A DNA stretch of 64,000 bases, taken from the NCBI RefSeq assembly GCF_036417845.1, contig NC_089984.1, positions 5,704,001 to 5,768,000 on the forward strand, written 5' to 3'. The first letter of the stretch is position 1. Each line of letters begins with the position of its first letter. Below the pieces are notes generated by a model. It searched no databases. It was not told the DNA's origin and was given only the letters and a program-made list of their open reading frames with translations. Origin of the DNA: Apteryx mantelli. Taxonomy: Eukaryota; Chordata; Aves; Apterygiformes; Apterygidae. The position numbers were made by a program, and so were the translations under genes. Of the stretch, positions 14,701 through 44,000 are shown one piece after another.

Positions 14701-15288
14701 CCTCTGGGCGTTCCCAGATCCGGGCCGCAAAGGCGCTTTTAGGATCTGCCAGAAAGCTCAGGCGTGCCTGACCCGCAGGAGGAGCGCACAAACAGCGACG
14801 GCCTTTGCCCCCCCCCCCCCCGGGCTACGCGGTCCTTGCCCGTCAGCTCGCCCAGGCCGAGCAGCCCCGCGGGAGCAGGTGTCCGCGGCGCCGCGCACCC
14901 AGCCCGCGGGACGGCCACGAGCGCTGGGTAAAAGCCCCGCGTGCGACTCGAGAGCGAGCTGGTAGGTCGCTAAAACCAAACGAAACCCCGGTCAAGGAGA
15001 TAAAGCCGCCTCCTGCCACTTCACCGCGCACCCGCAGGAAACGGGGCGCCGAAACCGCGAGGCTAAGGAGGCCACCGGGGGGGGGGGACAACCGCCGCGC
15101 CGCCATTTTGTTCCTCGGGGTCCGGCGGGGCGCGAAGGCCGCGCCCCCTCCCATCCTCCCCCCCCCTCCACCAACGGCACGCGGGGAGCGCGCGCGGCCC
15201 CCCCGCTCCGGCACGCGCCTCACCCCCCCCCCCCCGCCACCCGCGGCGCGCGCCTACCCCGCACGGCCGAGTTGGACCCGAGCCCCAT
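5733..15288 (-). CDS. CISD1: CISD1 (mitoNEET), CDGSH iron-sulfur domain protein 1
   Basis: Three coding exons on the minus strand: 15258-15288, 10851-11056 and 5733-5822 (start codon 15288-15286, stop TAG 5735-5733). All junctions are GT-AG and keep frame, giving 108 residues, the same length as human. The N-terminus [10 protein letters not shown] is followed by VEW and a hydrophobic anchor (about 12-32) that holds the protein in the mitochondrial outer membrane facing the cytosol. The CDGSH domain has Cys72, Cys74, Cys83 and His87, the 3Cys-1His ligands of the 2Fe-2S cluster, at the human positions; Lys55 is also kept. The family works as a dimer in iron-sulfur/redox handling and control of mitochondrial respiration. 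Introns are 4.2 kb (11057-15257) and 5.0 kb (5823-10850). The gene is head-to-head with UBE2D1. The N-terminal ten residues differ from those I know in mammals. CISD2 is excluded because its longer N-terminus is absent. Confidence 0.97.
11762..11774. repeat. Poly-C run in CISD1 intron 1
   Basis: Thirteen C in a row on the plus strand, within CISD1 intron 1 (11057-15257). The rest of that intron and of intron 2 (5823-10850) shows only simple sequence to my eye; no exon or known transposon was recognised. Confidence 0.9.
15099..15110 (-). promoter_or_regulatory. YY1-type motif in CISD1 intron 1
   Basis: On the minus strand this reads CAAAATGGCGGC, a close match to the YY1 core (AAnATGGCGGC). 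It lies about 150 bp inside intron 1, a common position for YY1 sites in CpG-island genes. Motif match only; binding is inferred. Confidence 0.5.
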
Positions 15289-15337
15289 GGCTCCCCGCTC
15301 CGGTGCCGTAGAGGGCAATGGCAGCGCAACTCCGCGC

Positions 15338-15349
15338 CGCGCATGCGCG
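15338..15349. promoter_or_regulatory. NRF-1 palindromic site upstream of CISD1
   Basis: The sequence CGCGCATGCGCG fits the NRF-1 consensus YGCGCAYGCGCR at every position and is palindromic. It sits 50 bp upstream of the CISD1 start codon. NRF-1 controls many nuclear genes for mitochondrial proteins, which fits a mitochondrial outer-membrane product. Binding is inferred from the motif. Confidence 0.65.
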
Positions 15350-15362
15350 CCCGCCCACGCGC

Positions 15363-15374
15363 AAAATGGCGGCC
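15363..15374 (+). promoter_or_regulatory. YY1-type motif upstream of CISD1
   Basis: The plus strand reads AAAATGGCGGCC, a YY1-type core 14 bp beyond the NRF-1 site. Together with the opposite-facing copy at 15099-15110 it brackets CISD1 exon 1. Binding is inferred from the motif. Confidence 0.5.
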
Positions 15375-15474
15375 GGGCCCGCCTCTTAAAGGCGCGGCGG
15401 CGCGGGGCGGGGCCTGCCGGCGCGTTAAAGGGAGCCGCGGGGCACATATGCGCGTTGTCAACCTCCTATGTTGT

Positions 15475-16425
15475 AACACCCTGCTCTTAATAGTGCTGCT
15501 GCGAGCCGCCTGGAGCGTGCTGCTGGACCAGCCCCTTCCTGGTCAGGTGTGGAGAGGTGAGCTGAAGGAAACAGGGCTTTTTTTTTTTTCCTTTTATTTT
15601 TCTTCAGTGCAGGAAAATAGACTTGTTCAGTATCGGAGCCCTTTTCATCATTCCTGCTCTCATTCCCCCAGAAACCTTGTGTCTTAAAGCACAACAGGGC
15701 TAAGGCACATTGCTAGCGTCAAGCTTCCATATGGAAAATCTCTCAAGAGTAGCAGCATTTGGGCCAAAAGGAGAATTGAAGAGCATTTGTGATGAGCATT
15801 TAGTTTTTCTCATCTACTGCTGCTGGCATTTACTTTTAGCCTTCTTAAGCCTCAGAGTCAAACACTGGCATGAGAATCTATATCTTTATTAAAATATACA
15901 TATTATCCCAGAGACCTGTACCTGGTCAAGGGCTTGTGAGGCTGGGAGCTACTGGGCGGTGTTCTCAGCCAGCACACCTCTTCTCATTGCTTTCCTACAG
16001 TGTCTGAATGTGACATCTGTGTCTTGTTGATATGCAGTTATGACTGCTGTAAGTCTTGGTCTCGATGGGATTAAGTTTCCTGTTCTTCAGATCTCTGTGT
16101 GCCTGCAAAGGATGTGACCTTCAAACATCTTTTGTGTGATGAATGTAAACAGCCTGATTAGTTCTATTAGTTTTCCAGCTGTCCACTGAATTCCCAGGTG
16201 GAGAGGAAAAGGCTGAAACAAAGCCCACTCACTAAATAGAATAAATCTTAAGTTCTGGTGTAGAGAAACAAATTGATAATGTGAAATACTGATGGTGTTC
16301 CAAAAAGGCTTTGCTTCATCTCAACCCACAGAGACTGCTAAAGGTGGAGGGCCCTGATTTACTGTGGGAGAAATGTGAAAGTAAAGAGCCTGCTGTTAGG
16401 TGATGCGCACTGAGGAAGAGGAGCA
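15475..16425. other. Gap between the CISD1 and UBE2D1 CpG islands
   Basis: An AT-richer, CpG-poor stretch of about 0.95 kb separates the two promoter islands of the head-to-head genes. It has a T run near 15580 and no recognisable exon, repeat or RNA gene. Two separate islands suggest two promoters rather than one bidirectional promoter. Confidence 0.6.
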
Positions 16426-16593
16426 GCTGTGGCAGTGGGGCAGGAGGGGCTAAGGGGAAGATCCTCAGGTTCATCTGCAGCTGCTGCAGGAGGAGGGAGA
16501 GGGGCAGGCCCCGGTGTGCCTCAGTGCGGGCCTGCTCCAGGGCCCTCCGCTGGGGAGCCCGCCCGGGGGGGGAGGAGGGGGAGGCACCGCCGG

Positions 16594-16607
16594 CCGCCAG
16601 GGGGCAG
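16594..16607 (+). promoter_or_regulatory. CTCF-type motif
   Basis: The plus strand reads CCGCCAGGGGGCAG, a near-ideal match to the CTCF core (CCnnnAGGGGGCnn). It lies between the divergent CISD1 and UBE2D1 genes and could act as a boundary or promoter-anchoring site. Occupancy is inferred from the motif only. Confidence 0.6.
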
Positions 16608-16626
16608 CGCCGCCCCCCCATGCGGG

Positions 16627-16639
16627 ACTACATTTCCCA
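16627..16639 (+). promoter_or_regulatory. ZNF143/THAP11-type motif
   Basis: The plus strand reads ACTACATTTCCCA, matching the ACTAYRNNNCCCR promoter motif bound by ZNF143/THAP11 complexes. It starts 20 bp after the CTCF-type motif and about 195 bp before the UBE2D1 start codon. Motif match only. Confidence 0.6.
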
Positions 16640-16821
16640 TCGCGCCTCGCGCTCCCCGCACGCAAAGGCGGACACAAAGGGCCCGGCCAGCCCCGCCCCC
16701 CCGGCGGCGCGCGCGGCCGCCGTTACCCGCCCCCTGCCGCCACGCCCCGCCCTGCCCCGCCCCACCCCCGGCCGCGCGCCCCACCGCTGCCGCCCGCAGC
16801 CGCCGCCCGCCCCGCGCCCCC

Positions 16822-34564
<17,743 letters not shown>

Positions 34565-35399
34565 TTGTGAAGACTTTTTCATATACCACAGAGTACTGTA
34601 AATTCTAGGGTTTTTTTTCAAATTGGAAGGACATAGAGCACAGTTTACCATTTCAGTGTACCATGATGCCCTTTTTTTTCCTGTTTTGTTTTTTAACCCA
34701 TGTAAGTGTGTTTCTGGAACAAGGGAAAAAAAAGCTTCCAAAAAATAACCTTATGACTGTGATAAGAATATTTATCTTTTTTGTATGCTTGCAGAAGACA
34801 TTTATTATGGTTTTTAAGAGTTGGACATCTGCATCTTCAGACTACAAGATCCATAATGCAGTTGTAAAACAACCAAATTATTTTTGCTGAAAAAGTAGCT
34901 GTTTTTACATGATAAATACTGTATGGGTGTCTTTAAGATATGTTGTCTGTTTCACAAGTGTGTTCAAACTTCATTTTGTTAGTTCACTTATATAATTTGT
35001 TTTTTTTTTTACTGTATAGACTAAATGTATTTTATTTACCATGTAAGTCACTTCATTTTAGACTTACTTTCTTGTGCACAGTATTGACAAGATACAACTG
35101 CTAGTAGTGAAAATAATTGGGATATCCCACCTGTTAGGATATTCTAAAGACTGACTGCAGATTTCTTAAAACCTAAAATGATCTTTGCACTGTAATTCTT
35201 AGTATGCTGATCATGGAGAAACACTTGTTTTTGATTCTGTTGCATACTTGACTTAATTTTATTGCAATGTGAACTAATTGCACTGCTATGTAGAAAGATA
35301 TGTAACCTTTTTGTTGCTATTTACAACTGATTTTTCCCTGTGGGCAACATAACATTCTCACAGACCTTTTACAAATCTAAATGTAGCCTTTTCCATATA

Positions 35400-35405
35400 A
35401 ATAAA
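35400..35405 (+). terminator. UBE2D1 proximal poly(A) signal
   Basis: An AATAAA hexamer about 835 nt after the UBE2D1 stop codon, followed by a T-rich stretch near 35420-35440. It would end a 3' UTR of about 0.86 kb. Further hexamers downstream suggest longer forms. Confidence 0.6.
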
Positions 35406-35424
35406 ATGCATTTTCTACTACTTT

Positions 35425-37310
35425 TCTTGGCTATTTTTTTAATATCATGCATATCCTTGAAGTGCTTGTTCTAACGTTAGAAAATCAAAATATTAAGTAT
35501 GCATGTGTATTGTAGGCAAAAGGGGAAGAAAGCCATGCATCTGATACTACTCAAAACTGTTGCAATTAATTTGTATGCTAGCTTTAAAGCATTTACTTAG
35601 CATGCTATACCCATTGCTTTTATATAGGACTTCAACTAATTTAATTGCGTATTATACATCTATTAATTTACTGAGGAAATACCACAAGTGTTTGAGCACC
35701 AAACACTTTATTTAAGGTGGTGTATTTGCAATATCGGAATGTTACAGTCAGTTTCTTACACCTGAAGCTAAATTATCCATTAACTGTCACTTCAGTTGCT
35801 TCAGACTATGCATGTAGCAAACCAGTAGCACTGGAGGGAGGCAGTCTTCTCTTATGAAATGTATTAAAACCAGAATAATTTTCATTTCCTATCATAAATT
35901 CTCTTTAGGTACCTGTAAATAAAAATGCATGACTAATGTTTTGCTCTGTACCTTACACATTAACCAAAAGTGACCTCCAGTTGGGAAATCTGCCATCACA
36001 AGAAAATATATTTTTAAGAAGACAAAATATTTGCTTTTTACTGTAATGAATGTCAAACTGGAATTTAGGATGGGGGAAGAAAGCATGCACAGTCAGAGCT
36101 TTTTTCCTACCAATGGAATACTGGTATCTTCACGCTTGCTGACTTACTGACTGTAATGGCATAAGCTGGTCACATACAAGAAGGTGTCGCTTCTGTGCTA
36201 GTTTTATCTATGACCCAGTAATGACTTTTGAAACACAAGCTTGATGGACACTGACTTTTATTAATCTTAAAATGTCCCTGTTCACTTTAGGTTGTAACAA
36301 TATTTCATATGCTGAAGAAAAACATTTTTTTGTTATTAAAATAAGTGCTTCACTATACTTGAACTAGGATAATGTAGCTAGGAAGGTAAAGCCATTGTTA
36401 TTTATACTTATTGCTAAATGGGTGGTAGGAAATTCTGACCATCAGAACGTGCTTCCAGAGCTTTTGATTTTTCTAGATTGTTAGTGATATGCTTGTACTA
36501 GAAGTTATTTAAATGTTTGCAATATCTGTATTGAAGTGTGTGAAACTGGAAGTTTGACTTGTATCTCAGAATACTCACTTTCTTTGGCTTACTGATATGT
36601 ATTAGGACTGGTTTGAAAATGTTTCTACTCCTAACTGTTAATCTTTCAGTTGTGTGCCATACATGCAAGAATGACTTTCCATCACAGTGCAAGATCAGCA
36701 GGATGATCAAAAACTTAACCAAAAAAAAAAAAAAGCTGAAGTACTTGTGACTATTTAACATACTCTGCTTACAGCATATTTATAAAAATAACTATCCTAT
36801 GGGCATGTTGTTTTAGAGGCATTTAAGCTGAAACCAAGTCTTTGCTTCTCATGCTTCTCTTAGTTTAGACTTTCTGCTTCTGAAATAATATCTATGATAA
36901 ATATGACCAGGCTCTCAAAGAGTCGGTCAGCCTTCATGTACTGAAATAAACCCACTCAGAGTTCTTCTGTTAATACTTTTACAGTACTGTGCAGTACATG
37001 CTAATTTGTTTTGGTAGTTGAAGGGTTATCCTGTGTTTCTTACTATGATGGGGGAGAAAAAAAAAACCAAACACGTAATTCCCACATCCCTTTTTTGCCC
37101 CCAGCCTTGGTGAGAGCCGTCCTGCTTGCGGCAGGCAGTCGTCCTGTGCTCTGCGCTGGACGCTTCCCCAGCTAAAAGCGTTTTGTTAAGAGCGAGTGAC
37201 TGGCACTGTCCTGTTAGTTTTTGGCCACTGCTGATCGACTTCTGTTGAATTAGTTTTTGATGTGTGTGTTATTTTCCGCATGGTTATATCACCTGAGGGC
37301 CTGAACGAAA
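35425..37310 (+). other. UBE2D1-TFAM interval, possible extended 3' UTR
   Basis: An AT-rich stretch with no recognisable exon. Plus-strand AATAAA hexamers occur at 36945-36950 and 37310-37315. It could be a distal 3' UTR of UBE2D1 or true intergenic DNA; the sequence alone does not decide. Confidence 0.45.
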
Positions 37311-37315
37311 ATAAA
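37310..37315 (+). terminator. Candidate distal UBE2D1 poly(A) signal
   Basis: An AATAAA hexamer followed within 20 nt by GTGCGTGTGCTG, a good GT-rich downstream element. It lies about 2.7 kb past the UBE2D1 stop and about 415 bp before the TFAM start codon, at the edge of the TFAM CpG island. Confidence 0.5.
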
Positions 37316-37369
37316 CTTGGAAACCACGAGTGCGTGTGCTGCTTTGCTGGGTGAATAACCATGCCGGAG

Positions 37370-38040
37370 GGAACGGGGGCTGGCGTTTGGGGGCATGTTT
37401 TATATATTTATGTAAGCACGAAACTAGTGAGGCGGGGGCGGCTCTGGGGGGGCGTTGTTTTTCGGGAAAGGGGGGAAGGCCAGCCCCCCCCGCCCCCGGG
37501 TGGGACAAGCCAGACGGGCCCGGGGCGGCTCCGTGGCGACGGCCTGACCTTGTCCCCTTCCCGCCCTCCGCGGGGCCGCCCGGCCCCGCCCCGCCGCCGT
37601 CGCGTGACCGCCCCCGGCGAGCCAATCCGCGGCCTCGCCGCCGGGAGGCCCGCGCGCGGCGGGCGCTATCCCAGGATGCCGCGCGGCGGCGGCGGCGCTT
37701 GCTGCGCGTGCGCGGTTGGCGGGAGGGCGGCATGGCGGTGGCGCTGGTGCTGCTGGGCCGGGCCGCGGCCCTCGTCCCCGGCGCGCAGCGGCTCCTCAGG
37801 TGCCCGGCGGGGCGGCGAGCGGGCGGGGGCGGGATGGGGCGCCGCGGGGTGGCGGGGCCTGGCTGCTCGGGCGAGCGGGGGGGCTCCCGCCGGCGCCCGG
37901 GTGCCGCCGCGGTCGGCGCGGCCTGTCGGGGTAACGGGCTGCGGTTGTGTGCTGCCGTTGTAGCGTCACGCTGTCGGTGGAGAAGGGCCTTTGCAGGCGG
38001 ATCAGTTCCTACGAGCGCCCGAAGCGGCCGTTAACGGCCT
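37370..38040 (+). promoter_or_regulatory. TFAM CpG island / promoter
   Basis: A GC-rich, CpG-dense block covers the upstream region, exon 1, the 164-bp intron 1 and exon 2. GCCAATC at 37621-37627 is an NF-Y-type CCAAT box about 110 bp before the start codon. TGCGCGTGCGCG at 37703-37714 matches the NRF-1 consensus except for one base, consistent with TFAM being a classical NRF-1 target. An out-of-frame ATG at 37676 may precede the real start if transcription begins upstream of it. Confidence 0.7.
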
Positions 38041-41000
38041 ATTTTCGTTTTCTGAAGGAGAACCGTTCTGTTTTCCGGCAAAAAAATCCAGGTACGGGGT
38101 CTTAATGGAATTAGGTACCGAGTATCGACTCCTGATCGGTTTTGTTTTGTTTTTAGAAGTATGAGGTCTCAACGCGCCGAGTGTACCACAGGTTTTGTTG
38201 TAAAGCTAGTCTTACTTTAGGTACATGGAGTTTTTTTTTCCCTGATGTGTGATTAAAGCAAAAAAGCATAACATACACATAAAATATAGCTATTATCATA
38301 CATAAAATATATGTACGAAATATATATGCATGTACATTTTATATGTGTGTGTGTATATATATATACTCATGCAGTTTTTCGTATTAATACATTTTTTGTA
38401 AATTAAATGTCATAGGTGTAACTAAGAAACGTTACTGTCATGTTAGGAGACCAAAGACCTGTTGTATCAGTAACGTAAAGTAAGCTCAGGGTTGCTGCAC
38501 CTACTGCCTATGCTTGTATTAGTGCAGTCTTTTATACTTAATAGCTCAACTAAAGCAGAGTATGTAACTTTTAAAAAGTTTGAAGGAAAAAAACACTTGA
38601 GATGTTTGTGTTAATAGTGATGAGTGTTTTTCAGTTAATTATGAATCTATGCATGTTTGAAATACATTTTTTGACATAATGAGCTGTATGTGATTTTTAT
38701 TTTGATACTTTGCTAGTAGCTTAAAAACTTTGTGTTTTGGACTGTTACTAACATACAAGAGAGAAAAGGTAACTGTATTTAGAGGCAAATGGCTTTCTGT
38801 GAATATGTTTAGTTGCCTATAAATACAGTTTACGATGATGAATGTGGTCGTTCCGAACTGTAATCGGAGAAGAGCAAAATAGAAAGCTGTGCTGATACAG
38901 AAAGTACTGTGGAAATGAGAAAATGTAGCATAACTCTATATCTAAGTTATGTTAAGATGTTTAAAGAGCTATGATTGCAAGGTGTGAGGTTAATTTACAC
39001 TGCAAAAAGAACTTGATACCTTTGGTTTTTTGCTCAGTAGTTCAAGAGTTTAATAGTCTAAAACATTGAGACACTGAGCTTAGAGATCTTGTTGTAGATA
39101 CGTGCCTGAACAACAATATTTTGCTGCCTCTTTCCAGAACTTGAATAATCTGCAAATAAGTGTACTTTACTCTATAAAGCAAAGCTGGTATTGTTTTTTT
39201 GGCTTTCTAGTTCTAGCAGAAATAATCTTCAATAACCTGTTTTTTTTTTCTTGTTGTGATTGCCAAAACATTGTATTTTCAAAAGTTTTAAGAATGGTGT
39301 ACCTGGACTAAGAACTCCCCCAGTCAGTCTGTTGTTGGGTTTTTTTTTTTTCTGTTTGTTTTGTTTCTTTTCCAGAATTCTGGAAATCAGGTTACTTACA
39401 AGAACTTAGTTCTGCTTTTCCGCAGTTGAGGTGGCTGAACCTTACATTTGAGGTGTGATAGAGGAAGATCTATCCCTTTTCTTTTAGGGTGAAGCATAGG
39501 GAAAACCTAGAAAGGATTTTTCAGGAAAGAAAAAGCATATATCCTCTCTCCCCTCCTCCCCCCAAATTTCAGGCATTGTTTGGCATTGAAGTAGTCTAAG
39601 ACTGGAAGGTGCATCAAATGAGAATAGTGAAAGAGTCCGTCAAAGCCAGTCAGCTGAAAAATGAAGCAAATTCAAGTCACTGTCTGTAATTTTGTTTGTG
39701 GGAGAAGGAGATGACTTTTTTTTTTAACCTTGTTGAATAATATTGTAGATAAGAGACCTTATTTTAATAAAGATCAAGCATGTCTGCCGAAAACTGAGAA
39801 CTAGAAATTTGTTTTTGTGGTATGCGCAAGGTAAATGAATAAAAACTTAAAAAACAAAGTGTCCCCCCACACCCTTGCCCAAGTTCAGACCATCTTGCAT
39901 CCTAGAAAAGGATCCACCTTAAAAGAGAAACTTTTGTAGACTGGTTAAAGATGTTTGTCTCAGAAATGGTGTTTCAGTTTATAACTGCATGTTTCGTTAG
40001 AGTTTGAACTAAGAGCAGAGACCTTTTTTCCCCCCAAAATCACAGTTCCTGTTAACTGCCACAGTAAGTAAATAGGTTTATAAAAGGAAGAAAACATGTT
40101 TGTACAGGAAAAAGATGTTAGTGACAACTTCTTTCCTGGGGAAAATTGAAGAAATGCATTACTGAATATTTCTTACTTGCTTTCTATTTTTAATATACAG
40201 AAATGAATAGTGTGGAGCTGGTTAAAAAACTGGCAGATGCTTGGAAGGAGTTACCAGTATCAGAGAAACAAGTAAGTGTTGTGTGTGTCGTTCCCCCCCC
40301 CCCCCCCCCCAATGTGCTTTGAACTGTATAGAATCTTACCGGTCATTTTACCTGGTTTGATGTTCTCCATTAAAAAAAAAAAGTGCTTGCGTACAAAAGT
40401 AGAGGCATAAAAACAATTCTGGAGAGAACTGGGGGCTTTGAAGTACTTGGAGGCAGGGGGCAGATTTTGATAATTCTGCATATGATCATATTTTTAATCC
40501 AGTGCCAGAAAGAAACAAATGACACAAGCCTTGCCGTACGTGGCTGTATGGCTGAAAACTCGTACCTAATTTCTTTATGAATGGTTATTATACAGGTGTG
40601 CATTAAGGTATAATAACAAAAGTATTGTTAATTTCTTCTACTTTCCTATTCTTAAGTTAGGTGAGATGTGATTTAATTTTTGGTGAAAGAACTGACTCTT
40701 TTTAATGGTTTGAGAGTGACTGCAGACCTAATTTAAAGGTACCTTTTTTTTTTTTTTTTTTAAAGTTAATATTTTCTAGTAGAATTACCTTCTTCCCAGT
40801 GTTTTTCTAGGCCTCTGCCTTGAGCACTCTTGTGGCTTTCTTTCTCAATGTGCAATGTCTACTTTCATTTCGGTGAGCCTCTAGTTTTCAGTTTTAGACT
40901 GTTTCAGGTGTCATTGCTCCTACCTTCTTGCTCTGTGGCCAGTATTTGTTTTTGCTGCTAGAGATTCTTGGCTAGTAAAGGCCTTAGTGCTTGTCTGGTT

Positions 41001-44000
41001 ATACTTATGCCAGGTATTCTTGTATTTAGATAGTACCAAACCACAAAGTGTTTGGGAAAGTCTGGCTTGGGTTTTACTGTGTTTTTGAATTAGTCTAGCA
41101 TCTTCCCATATGTTTATAATTGATCTTTATGTTCTCATGCTTTTCAGCTTTTAAAAAGGATTCCATATTTTTTTAAAAATACTGTGGACTTGTCTTAATT
41201 CTTCACATTTTAAATGCTATAAGCAATAGGCCTCCCACCTGCTCCTACAATCACTACCGGAGTACCAGACAGTGCAGACTACTGAAAATCTCAACTAAAC
41301 CTTAGGTTTTTATGAAAGTAGTCTTTTATTCATTTGATATATTGCATTATTACTGAGATTGGAAGGAGACAAAAAGGTAAGACATCAGTTAAAAGTTGGT
41401 TAGTGTGCTGACAGCTTCACAAGGGTCAGAACCACTTCACATCAAGCCAGAGTTTATGCTGTGAGTGATGACCAAGTAGAAACAATTTGAGGAGGCAATG
41501 GCAGTTTTCTGCCCTGGCACTTCCATGTTGAAATAGGACACGACTATCCCTTACCCATAGTAAGGGCTGCACTGCATGTAAGTATGTCATTCGTATGTAA
41601 GTCATTCAGAAGGATGTATGTGTGACAGAGGGTCCAGAAGGTGCTTAAATTACTCTTACACAGCTAAAGCCATGCTTTTTTTTAATTTGTGTCAATCCCT
41701 GTGGATTATTTCTAGGATTATTCCTAGTGGATTGCTCCTAGGAGAGGACAGAAGGCAGCATATGATCAGTAGAGAGAAGATTTACAAAAATTTGCTTGCT
41801 TCATGTTCCTGTGTGTTTTCTAGTACATAAAACATGTTTAGGGATTTGTTTCACTGATGCTGAATGATGGTTGACTAGATATATAGCCAGATCTGTGTCT
41901 TCTTGCAGACGGCACTGTTTCAGAAGGGATTTGGCTCTTCAGTACTTTAAAAAGCACCATGCTTAGCTGAATGGTAACATCAGGTTAAGGTTGGTGATTG
42001 TGTTGTAGGTTTATGAGGAAGCTAGAAGGGCAGACTGGCAAAGATACAAAGAGCAGCTGGCCATGTATAAAGCGCAGCTAACTCCAGCCGTGGCTGCAGC
42101 TTTGAAAGAAGAAAGGAGAAGACAACTGGCAAAAAGAAGATCGTTCAAGCAAAAAAGAGTAAGTATTTTAAATTTCGAATTTGTTTTCTTGTTTTTTTTG
42201 TTTTTTCAAGGAAACTGAAGTCTGTTTGCCTGCTATTTAAAAGTTGCTAGATGGCAGCAACAGAGTTGGGGCATGTTTAGAAATGTTAAAACAAAGCTGC
42301 TCATAAAAAAAAAAAAAAAAAAACATGGATTAAAATCATAGATGGTGTTACTGGTTATTTTAGTGACTTTCCTGTGCTTGAAGACCAGAACTAGCACATA
42401 TCTTTGTGTTCATGAGTAGCTTCTCTGTGCTTTTTTTCTCCCCCATTTGTAAAGCTATGTGAGGACATTTGAGCCAGCAACACAGGTCTGAAGATATCCG
42501 GAAACAGCTTCTCAGAAGGACATTGTATCTCTCCTTTTGTTGGCCCCTACAGGGTAACAGCCATTTGGAACAGCCTTTCTTCCTGCCTTTCTCTGGGTTC
42601 TGCCACTTCTGACTCCAAGTAGCTGCTGACATGTTGCATTAGTCTTGTATAGATGTATGTCTCTTAGTGTCTTTTTTAGACTTCTTGATACAGATCATTT
42701 TCCCTGTTCCCATTTAGCTGGTTTATATATGAATCCTTAGAGACAGAGCCATCTGTAAGGATACAACATTATGCTTTGTCCAGCGGCAAAATCAATTGAA
42801 GAGGTTACTGCCTATTCATTTGTGTGAACTGAGCTCCTTGTGTGATGTTGCCCTAATTGGTAAAAGTGAAACAGATTGGGTTTTAAAATACTCAAAGATT
42901 GGAATGACAAAAAAAACTTCCTTCATTATTATTATAAGAGTATGGCACCACAAGGAATTTAAGCAGCATACCTGAGGAGGTGCTACCTTGCAGCACCAAG
43001 TCCATAGTGGTAAGGTCTTACAGCTGAGGAAACCAGCACATGTAGTTGCATCCATAATTTGTTGTACTTTCCCCTCCTTCACTATCATCCCTGTAGGCAA
43101 GCATTCTGGTAGCAGGAAACTAGTTCCGTTTCCCTGGAAATCTGCTGCCTCTGTTCTACCTTCTCACCACCCACAAAGTCAGCTATCTGCTCTCCTCTGC
43201 AAGCATATGGTATTTCACACCAATTGCCACAGCCTTGTGGAGATAATAGATGCCCTGTTGTCATGACTTTTTTCCTGAATGAGCATAAATATAGTTTTTA
43301 GTTTCTGAAAGGCTTGGCTGAAGTTAAACAAAAAAAAGGATCATTTTTGAACTATTACGTCTGTGAAAATTCAAGTTATCTTTTCTTAGTTTAGTTTAGC
43401 AAAGGTCTTGACAAGCAGTGTGAATAACCAGATCATCTGGAAACGCAGTCCAGTTTACAGAACAAAATACAAGAAATTGAATTTGAAACTGTTTTTTTTT
43501 TGTATGAAACATAAGGACAAGTGATGTGTTCAGTTTTGGAAAAATGCATGTTGGGTAGATTGAATAACTTTTTTGTTGTTTTTGAAGGAATTGACTGTGC
43601 TTGGAAAACCTAAAAGACCTCGTAGTGGCTTTAACATTTTTGTGTCAGAACACTTTCAAGAAAGTGAGGGAATTTCACCAATGGTAAGCCAGGAAAGATT
43701 ATTCTTTTTATACAAAAAAAAGAAAAGAAAAGTTTATTCAGTAATGATATCTGTTGCCCTATGAAATTTATTGTAATCAGGAAATCTTTCTTAGATTCTG
43801 TGTCTTTCAAAGCAACTGCTCAGCAGTTCAATATCTCTGGGTTTTGCTTTGTTAGATATTATTTTTTGGCTATACTGCTGAGGGTATATTCTGTACAAGC
43901 TGGTGTGTGAATATGCAGACTTAAAAGATCTGATGTACTTCTTGCGCTTCAGTGCTACAGACTTCACCTTTTCTATGAGGAAAGAATTCTGCTCTTTATT

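Larger units (their letters stand above)
14690..15470 (-). promoter_or_regulatory. CISD1 CpG island / promoter
   Basis: This is a strongly GC- and CpG-rich block spanning CISD1 exon 1 (15258-15288), the start of intron 1 and the region upstream of the start codon, with C runs near 14810-14821 and 15225-15235. It contains an NRF-1 palindrome and YY1-type motifs, listed separately, and no TATA box is evident. Most open frames here on both strands are products of the base composition. The transcription start is inferred to lie around 15320-15400, reading leftwards. Confidence 0.75.

Noticed and set aside
5733-15288. CISD2 instead of CISD1
   Set aside because: The short N-terminus, the length of 108 residues and the [19 protein letters not shown] region are those of CISD1.
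14758-15490. Several long open frames on both strands around CISD1 exon 1
   Set aside because: They are Pro/Arg/Gly-rich products of CpG-island composition and overlap each other; only the ten codons of CISD1 exon 1 are supported.
37284-38034. Frames of 149-234 residues on both strands over the TFAM island
   Set aside because: They run through the verified exon 1 donor and exon 2 acceptor in wrong frames; composition artefacts.
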